A DNA stretch of 64,000 bases from Cymbomonas tetramitiformis (taxonomy: Eukaryota; Chlorophyta; Pyramimonadophyceae; Pyramimonadales; Pyramimonadaceae), in the NCBI GenBank assembly GCA_001247695.2, contig LGRX02027796.1, forward strand, positions 1 through 64,000. The letters are read 5' to 3'. The translations under genes and the position numbers were made by a program. This document shows, piece after piece, positions 58,889-64,000 of the stretch (position 1 is its first letter; each line of letters opens with the position of its first letter). The notes beneath the pieces are model-generated. The model saw only the letters and a program-made list of their open reading frames with translations. It was not told the DNA's origin and did no database searches.

Positions 58889-61404
58889 TCGACTCGGGGG
58901 CCTCTGACAACTTCATCTCGGAGCAGAGCGCTAAGCGATGTGGCCTCACAACACGAGCCGGCTCCGAGATGCGAGTCACCCTGGCGGATGGATCTGTGAA
59001 GATCACTGGCGCCACCGCGTACGCCAAGTTTAACACGCACACCACCACGGGCACCTATACGGAGAACGCCCTTGCCCTCCGGATCCTACCACTGGGCATA
59101 CAGGTGGATGTTATCCTCGGCGGAAGGTGGCTGCGCAGTCACTCTCCTGTCACTCTGGGCTATGAAGGGAATGGCTCCGTCTCCTTCCTCGGGAAGTCCC
59201 GCAGTGGCAAGATTGGGGATCGCGTCACCATCACAGGCTGTTCTCCTGGGAAAGCATCTGGGGACAGGTCTCCGAAGGGCACGGCCTGCGCGGGATTGGT
59301 GGATGAGGTGTTCCTAACCCCTGCTCAGCTGAAGAAGTACCTGGTGTACGCGGAGACGCAGAAGCTACGCGGCAATGACGACCCGGAGATACAACCCGCC
59401 TGGCTCATGGTGGCCGAGAAGTCCCCCGATGATACTGCTTCTGCCTTTGCAGCCACGGCTATCGACTCTGAGAACGCCGAACCCGCTGCGGATACTGAAG
59501 ATGCAGAAGTGAGCCCTGAATGGACCCTCAAGTTTCAGGACTTCTGGGGTGAGGAGTACAAGAAGGAGATGACGACTGCCCTACCGAACATTGATGGACT
59601 CAGACATGACCCCCAAGATGAAGCCAACATTAACCTGGACCCTGAGCTGAGCAAGAAGGGACCTCCCTGCCAGCGCATCTACAAGAAGTCCGCGGAGGAA
59701 CTCCGCCAACTTCGAGAACGCGTGGAGACTCTGATGTCCAAGGGCTACATCCGACCCTCTTCCAGCCCTTATGCAGCTCCCTGTTTGATGGTCCCTAAAC
59801 CCGGGAACCCCAAGGAGCTGCGACTGGTGATCGATTACCGGCTCCTCAACCGCCAGACAGTTAAGGACAAGTATCCTCTCCCAGACATCCAGATGATGTT
59901 CGACGAGATGCAGGGTGCGAAGTTCTTCTCTTCGTTCGACGCGGTGGATGGCTTCTGGCAAGTACCGATGGCACCGGGAGATGTCGAGAAGACCGCCTTC
60001 ACCACCCAGATGGGGTCATATGAGTGGTTGGTCATGCCGCAGGGGCTGCAGAATTCACCATCTCAGTACCAGCGATGGATGCAGCGGGCCTTGGGCCATC
60101 TCCCATTTGTCCGGATCTTCATCGATGATGTGGTCGTCTTCAGCAACACCGCTGCAGAGCACTACGAGCACGTCAAACAACTGCTCCTGACATGCAGGGA
60201 GAAGGGTGTCTTCCTCAAGAGGTCCAAGTGCCAGCTGTTGAAGAAATCCTTACGGTTCCTTGGCCACTGTATCTCCGCAGATGGCTGCAGACCCCAACAC
60301 GACAAGGTGGCTGCAGTGAGGGACTGGCCCGAGCTGGAGACGGTTACCCACGTCAGGCAGTTCTTGGGCCTAGCGGGGTATTACCGCAGGTTCATCCACT
60401 GCTTCTCCGAGATCGCTCAGCCCCTCACCCGGTTGACCAAGTCGGACGTACCTTGGGAGTGGGGTCCCATGCAGCAGTGGGCCTTCGAGGAGCTGAAGAA
60501 GGCCCTCACATCAGCGCCAGTGCTCGCCTTGCCCAACATTAAGGGTGCCGCAGACGGCACAGCGCCTTTCGTGGTGCAGACGGATGCTAGCGGCATCGCT
60601 CTTGGGGGAGTACTTATGCAAGACAATGGAGATGGTCTTGGGCTGCGCGTGATAGCATACGAGAGCCGCCAGTTCTCAGCCGCCGAGCAGAATTACCACA
60701 CCGGCGAGCGTGAGCTAGGTGCTCTACACCACTGTACCACCGTCACCTGGCGGCATTACCTCATCTTCACCAACTTCCGCATCCAGGGTGATCACCGCCC
60801 CCTTGAATGGCTGATGGAACCTGGCAGAGAGCTTAGCCGCAGACAGGCGCGCTGGTACATGGATCTGGTAGAGGTGGGAGTCCCGAGAATGGAGTATATC
60901 AAGGGAGCGCTGCTGCTGGTACCGGACGCCCTGTCCAGAAGACCCGACTTCAAAGACAAGGACGTGCGTGAGGGGTTGAAGGAGGCGGGGGTGATCGACC
61001 CCACCTCAGATCTGCCGAAAGACCCCCTGGCAACGCTGGAGTCTGAATGCTTCTCCAGCTCACCACCCGCAGCTCATCCCCACTGGGCCCAGACGGTTGA
61101 CTGTTGGCTCTCAGCAGTGGAGACCCTCTCCGTGGCGGAACAGGCCATGGACATGGGGGAGACCATCGCTCTCGTTAATCCGAAGCTCTATAAGGGAATG
61201 AAGGAGAATCACCTCGACTTCGACATGCCTGACTGGCCTGAAGCTGATAGCGCGAAGCCGACAGAAGCTCCACACCAAACCCCTGACGAGAGCTCCACCT
61301 CAGATAAGGATAACGAGGAGCATGTCACGTGCTGGAAGAGCCTCTACGACCCCAGCGCCTCCACAGTTGGCGTCACCGAAGACGCGAACGCCATCACGAG
61401 CTGA
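58711..61404 (+). CDS. Ty3/gypsy Pol: protease, reverse transcriptase and RNase H
   Basis: 897 codons; the ATG lies in the overlap and real entry is probably by frameshift. VLIDSGASDNFIS (about 58881) is the retropepsin active site. The RT has YFSSFDAVDGFWQVPM (about 59925), LVMPQGLQNSPSQYQRWM and FIDDVVVFS (about 60118), the three catalytic aspartates being intact. RNase H follows: FVVQTDASGIALGGVL (about 60569), with ENYHTGERELGAL-type NYHTGERELGAL and GDHRPLEWL. The end (~60960-61404) is a spacer with acidic residues. The order and motifs are those of Ty3/gypsy. Confidence 0.9.
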   Translation: MPRGLGQPPPQPQVQKHTHRWGSSVEDRHRGYLAAAHDEEGPLLLVFYATLRGHTVKVLIDSGASDNFISEQSAKRCGLTTRAGSEMRVTLADGSVKITGATAYAKFNTHTTTGTYTENALALRILPLGIQVDVILGGRWLRSHSPVTLGYEGNGSVSFLGKSRSGKIGDRVTITGCSPGKASGDRSPKGTACAGLVDEVFLTPAQLKKYLVYAETQKLRGNDDPEIQPAWLMVAEKSPDDTASAFAATAIDSENAEPAADTEDAEVSPEWTLKFQDFWGEEYKKEMTTALPNIDGLRHDPQDEANINLDPELSKKGPPCQRIYKKSAEELRQLRERVETLMSKGYIRPSSSPYAAPCLMVPKPGNPKELRLVIDYRLLNRQTVKDKYPLPDIQMMFDEMQGAKFFSSFDAVDGFWQVPMAPGDVEKTAFTTQMGSYEWLVMPQGLQNSPSQYQRWMQRALGHLPFVRIFIDDVVVFSNTAAEHYEHVKQLLLTCREKGVFLKRSKCQLLKKSLRFLGHCISADGCRPQHDKVAAVRDWPELETVTHVRQFLGLAGYYRRFIHCFSEIAQPLTRLTKSDVPWEWGPMQQWAFEELKKALTSAPVLALPNIKGAADGTAPFVVQTDASGIALGGVLMQDNGDGLGLRVIAYESRQFSAAEQNYHTGERELGALHHCTTVTWRHYLIFTNFRIQGDHRPLEWLMEPGRELSRRQARWYMDLVEVGVPRMEYIKGALLLVPDALSRRPDFKDKDVREGLKEAGVIDPTSDLPKDPLATLESECFSSSPPAAHPHWAQTVDCWLSAVETLSVAEQAMDMGETIALVNPKLYKGMKENHLDFDMPDWPEADSAKPTEAPHQTPDESSTSDKDNEEHVTCWKSLYDPSASTVGVTEDANAITS

Positions 61405-61639
61405 CGCATCGGAGGCGTCCACTGAGAAGGTGCAGAGTTCACCACCCCCGCAGCAGGCGCCCCAGCAGTCAGCTCCATCCCCGGCCCTTCACCCGCAGAA
61501 ACGGCAGACTTCCCCCGAAGACTCACAGAATTGGCGTGTCCGAGCAGAGTACTCCTCGAAGTACGCCGAGAAGTTTGGACCCTTCGATGTGGACGCCTGT
61601 TGTGACTTTGGCGGCCGCAACGAACAGACAGGCGGATAG
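61322..61639 (+). pseudogene. Start of the Dam-like domain (shifted frame)
   Basis: 106 codons overlapping the end of Pol in another frame. It finishes FGPFDVDACCDFGGRNEQTGG, the N-terminal signature of Dam-type adenine methyltransferases. The rest of the domain lies one frame further on, so a single-base lesion or a frameshift site sits at about 61620-61640. Confidence 0.6.
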
Positions 61640-64000
61640 GTTCTGGACAGACTGGCTTTCAGAGAAATGGAGGGGCCTTCGGGTTTGGTGTAACCCTCCA
61701 TATAACTCCAAGCACATTACGGTGGAGGCGATTTTGAACAAGTATATCGCAGAATGGAAGGCAGACCCAGAAAACACCTCAGCAGTCTTCGTTCTACCAG
61801 ATCACCAGTCCAAGCTACCAGCGTGGCGCAAACTTTTCAGGAAGGCCAATATGCAGATCGTGGAGGTCATCCCTACTCACGATGATAAGGGCGAGCCCAA
61901 TCAGTTCTTCGAGAACCCAGATGGGAGGGCCTTCGACCTTCGTTGGCCTGTTCTGATAGTACACGCCCCTTCCGCCAAACCACAGCCGGCACGCGTGAGG
62001 CACCCGCGAACGGCCCCCGCTGTGATAAGGACAGGTGAGGCAGCAGCCTTCAGAGACGCAACCTCCCAGCAGTCGGACTCAAAGTTCCTGCGTGCGTTGA
62101 AAGCGGAGTACACCCGAGAGGGGACACTTCGTTCTCTGAGAGAGAAAGTGAAGGCGGCGCCACACCAATGCCTACAGGACTTCAGGCTGGTGGGTGAAGT
62201 GGTTTGGAGGACCGCAGCAGGGAGATATCAGCTGGTGCTGGGGGAGGACTCTCCACTTCGAGAAGTGGTGATTCGCCATGCTCATGAGTCATTGTCCTCA
62301 GGCCATACTGGGCGGGACAAGACTCTGGAGAGGGTGCTGCGACGCTTCTATTGGCGTGGTGCCGCGGAAGATGTGGGCACCTGGGTTGCATCCTGCGCAG
62401 TGTGCCAATCGGTGAGACCGCGGGGAACTTACCCGGATGGGTTGCTAAACCCTCACAGCATCCCGAACAGGCCATGGCAGGATGTCGCGGTGGACTTCGT
62501 CACCGGCCTGCCGGTATCGGAGAGGGGCAATGATGCTTTCGTGGCCTTCACCTGCAAGCTGACGAAGATGGTCCACGTTGTGCCAATGAACTTCGGCGAC
62601 AGCTCTGCAGCTGTGGTGGCCAGAATCTACTTCGACTCGGTGTGGCGCTTGCATGGCGCGCCTATGAAGATTGTCTCTGACCGTGACCCGCGGTTTCAAG
62701 ATGCTTTCTGGCAGGAACTCATGAGACTGATGGGTGTGAAAGTGGCTCGTACCACGCCGTACAACCCTCGGTCTGACGGTCAGGCGGAACACAGCAACAG
62801 AGTTATTGAGGACATGCTCAGGTCCTTTGTTGACGCCAATGTGGAGGACTGGGATCTGTTCACCACTAACGTGGAGTTCGCGATCAATGACTCCAGGAGT
62901 GAATCTACTGGCTTCACGCCGTTTGAACTGGTGTTCGGGTTCTCGCCACTGTCGCAGTTGGATCTTTTCCTGGAGGCCGCGCAGTCCACCGCTGGACGAC
63001 GAACTGGGGGAGTAGGCACCGCACACGAAGTGGCTGTGAAATTTTCGTCGCAGCTGCGGGACGCCAGGCAGCGGTTGGAGCTGGCTCAACAGCGACAGCG
63101 CGAACAGTTTGATCGCAGACACGGGCAGCGGGAGTATGCTGTTGGGGATCTGGTCTGGATAGAGGCGAAACACCTTACGGAGAAGGTGATGGATCGCTCC
63201 ATCTGTAGAAAACTGACCAAGCGCTGGCATGGACCAGTTCCTGTGACCGAACGCTTCTTCAGCGATATACAGATGACCATGCCCGAAGCCGACAGAGGAG
63301 CTCCAGTAGCCTACCGCCTACGCCTCCCTCCTCACTGGCGGATTCACGACGTGTTCGCTCAACATCGCCTCAAACCGTACACCAGCGGTCAAGATGCTTT
63401 TGCCGCACGCGATCACCTAGCAGTACCTGAAGAGGTGGTAGTGGACGGTCAGAAGGAAGCACACGTTGAGCGTATTCTTGCACGTCGAGTGCGGTCTGTT
63501 CGAGGAAAGGAGGTGGAAGAGTGGAAGGTTCGCTGGACTGGCTACTCCAAAGCTCACGACCAATGGAGGACGCGTGACAAACTTGAACGCGGAAGTCCAC
63601 TTCAACAACTTCGTGAATTCGAGCAAGCGAGACTGCACATGGAAGCGCAAGTCCGTGACGAAGCCACTCGGCGACGCGAGCAGCGTGGCCGCCACTCCGC
63701 TCAAGCCGGAATGACACTGGCCCACCTCATCACCAATCCCTGCGATGAACTGGACCAGCTCGAACAGATGGAAGATGATATCCCCCTGCCGTGGGAACGC
63801 CAGGAGCGCGGGGAAGATGGGTCGTTGGCACTGGTGACAGAGCTGCTGGCAATACAGGCAAAGACAACCCGCACGCCCAGGATTCTCGTACTTTTCAGCG
63901 GTACTGGCTCAGTAGAGAGGGAATTCCTAAATTGCTTCCCCTCCGCCTCAGTGGTGACCCTCGACTCCGGGCATATCTGGCAACCCACTCATGTGTGTGA
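61587..64000 (+). CDS. Pol C-terminal part: Dam-like domain, integrase, chromodomain, start of a DCM-like domain
   Basis: One open frame without stop from 61587 to the window end (over 800 codons). It begins with the rest of a Dam-like adenine methyltransferase: WRGLRVWCNPPYNSKH (about 61674), where NPPY is the catalytic motif, and TSAVFVLPDH. A zinc-binding HESLSSGHTGRDKTLERV ... CAVCQ (about 62281-62405) leads the integrase, with catalytic VDFVTG (62491), SDRDPRFQD (62674) and NPRSDGQAEHSNR (62765). VERILARRVRS ... WKVRWTGYSKAHDQW (about 63466-63560) is a chromodomain that would target chromatin. At the edge, RILVLFSGTGSVEREFL (63879) is motif I of the cytosine-methyltransferase family also present at 15155-15793. 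Confidence 0.85.
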   Translation, partial: MWTPVVTLAAATNRQADRFWTDWLSEKWRGLRVWCNPPYNSKHITVEAILNKYIAEWKADPENTSAVFVLPDHQSKLPAWRKLFRKANMQIVEVIPTHDDKGEPNQFFENPDGRAFDLRWPVLIVHAPSAKPQPARVRHPRTAPAVIRTGEAAAFRDATSQQSDSKFLRALKAEYTREGTLRSLREKVKAAPHQCLQDFRLVGEVVWRTAAGRYQLVLGEDSPLREVVIRHAHESLSSGHTGRDKTLERVLRRFYWRGAAEDVGTWVASCAVCQSVRPRGTYPDGLLNPHSIPNRPWQDVAVDFVTGLPVSERGNDAFVAFTCKLTKMVHVVPMNFGDSSAAVVARIYFDSVWRLHGAPMKIVSDRDPRFQDAFWQELMRLMGVKVARTTPYNPRSDGQAEHSNRVIEDMLRSFVDANVEDWDLFTTNVEFAINDSRSESTGFTPFELVFGFSPLSQLDLFLEAAQSTAGRRTGGVGTAHEVAVKFSSQLRDARQRLELAQQRQREQFDRRHGQREYAVGDLVWIEAKHLTEKVMDRSICRKLTKRWHGPVPVTERFFSDIQMTMPEADRGAPVAYRLRLPPHWRIHDVFAQHRLKPYTSGQDAFAARDHLAVPEEVVVDGQKEAHVERILARRVRSVRGKEVEEWKVRWTGYSKAHDQWRTRDKLERGSPLQQLREFEQARLHMEAQVRDEATRRREQRGRHSAQAGMTLAHLITNPCDELDQLEQMEDDIPLPWERQERGEDGSLALVTELLAIQAKTTRTPRILVLFSGTGSVEREFLNCFPSASVVTLDSGHIWQPTHVC

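Larger units (their letters stand above)
51552..64000 (+). mobile_element. Large Ty3/gypsy chromovirus-like retrotransposon (5' part; runs off the window)
   Basis: 5' LTR, primer-binding-site-like sequence, long leader, a Gln-rich ORF, gag with a zinc knuckle, a Thr/Ser-rich ORF, protease-RT-RNase H, a Dam-like domain, integrase, chromodomain and the start of a cytosine-methyltransferase-like domain. Successive ORFs change frame and overlap, through programmed shifts or decay. More than 12.4 kb; the 3' LTR is outside. Confidence 0.85.

Noticed and set aside
1..64000. tRNA or rRNA genes
   Set aside because: I scanned for conserved tRNA and rRNA sequence and saw none; a covariance-model search would be needed to be certain.

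Overview
The window looks like a stretch of nuclear genome from a unicellular eukaryote, probably an alga or other protist. Reasons: GT-AG spliceosomal introns inside a Helitron gene, a secreted C-type lectin, and layered eukaryotic transposons (Ty3/gypsy, LINE, Helitron, gag-only LTR element, hAT-like element). I cannot name the species. Almost all recognisable coding sequence belongs to mobile elements. Only the lectin (46059-46940) looks like a plain host gene.

Layout: 1-2233 is host or unknown DNA with palindromes and a tandem duplication. 2234-3535 is the 5' end (LTR, primer-binding-site-like sequence, leader) of a Ty3/gypsy element, joined to a 5'-truncated LINE (3536-7131). 7110-33446 is a complete, AT-rich, 26-kb Polinton/Polinton-like virus (PLV) provirus with about 0.8-kb terminal inverted repeats. 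33451-44070 is a decayed Helitron carrying a Ulp1-like protease, followed by tandem repeats and a G-rich minisatellite. 44781-47948 is host DNA with the lectin. 47954-50456 is a gag-only LTR retrotransposon with near-identical LTRs and a 5-bp target duplication. 51552-64000 is a large Ty3/gypsy chromovirus-like element related to the one at 2234, running off the right edge.

The provirus encodes a protein-primed family B DNA polymerase, a primase fused to an origin-binding-protein-type SF2 helicase (split by one frameshift), a retroviral-type integrase, an A32-like packaging ATPase, a double-jelly-roll major capsid protein with a probable penton protein, fibre-like proteins, a class-3-lipase-like protein, a retropepsin-like aspartic protease and two DNA methyltransferases. 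A block of three leftward genes (8729-11112) has a different composition and includes a membrane protein with an RNase-H1/viroplasmin-type hybrid-binding domain. No adenovirus-type cysteine protease lies inside the element, so the aspartic protease is the candidate capsid-maturation enzyme. Its intergenic DNA is organised by two families of inverted-repeat-bounded modules: eleven copies of exactly 49 bp (GTTCC...GGAAC) and six of 52-53 bp (TGTCA...TGACA). They sit on gene boundaries and even supply start or stop codons. I consider them the most interesting unexplained structure in the window.

A second theme is methyltransferases. The provirus has an N6-adenine-type and a cytosine-type enzyme. 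The Ty3/gypsy pol has a Dam-like domain and, at the window edge, the start of a cytosine-methyltransferase-like domain of the same type as the provirus one. The LINE ORF2 has a PCIF1-like domain. Three unrelated element classes in 64 kb therefore carry methyltransferase modules.

All functional calls come from reading motifs by eye; no database search was possible.
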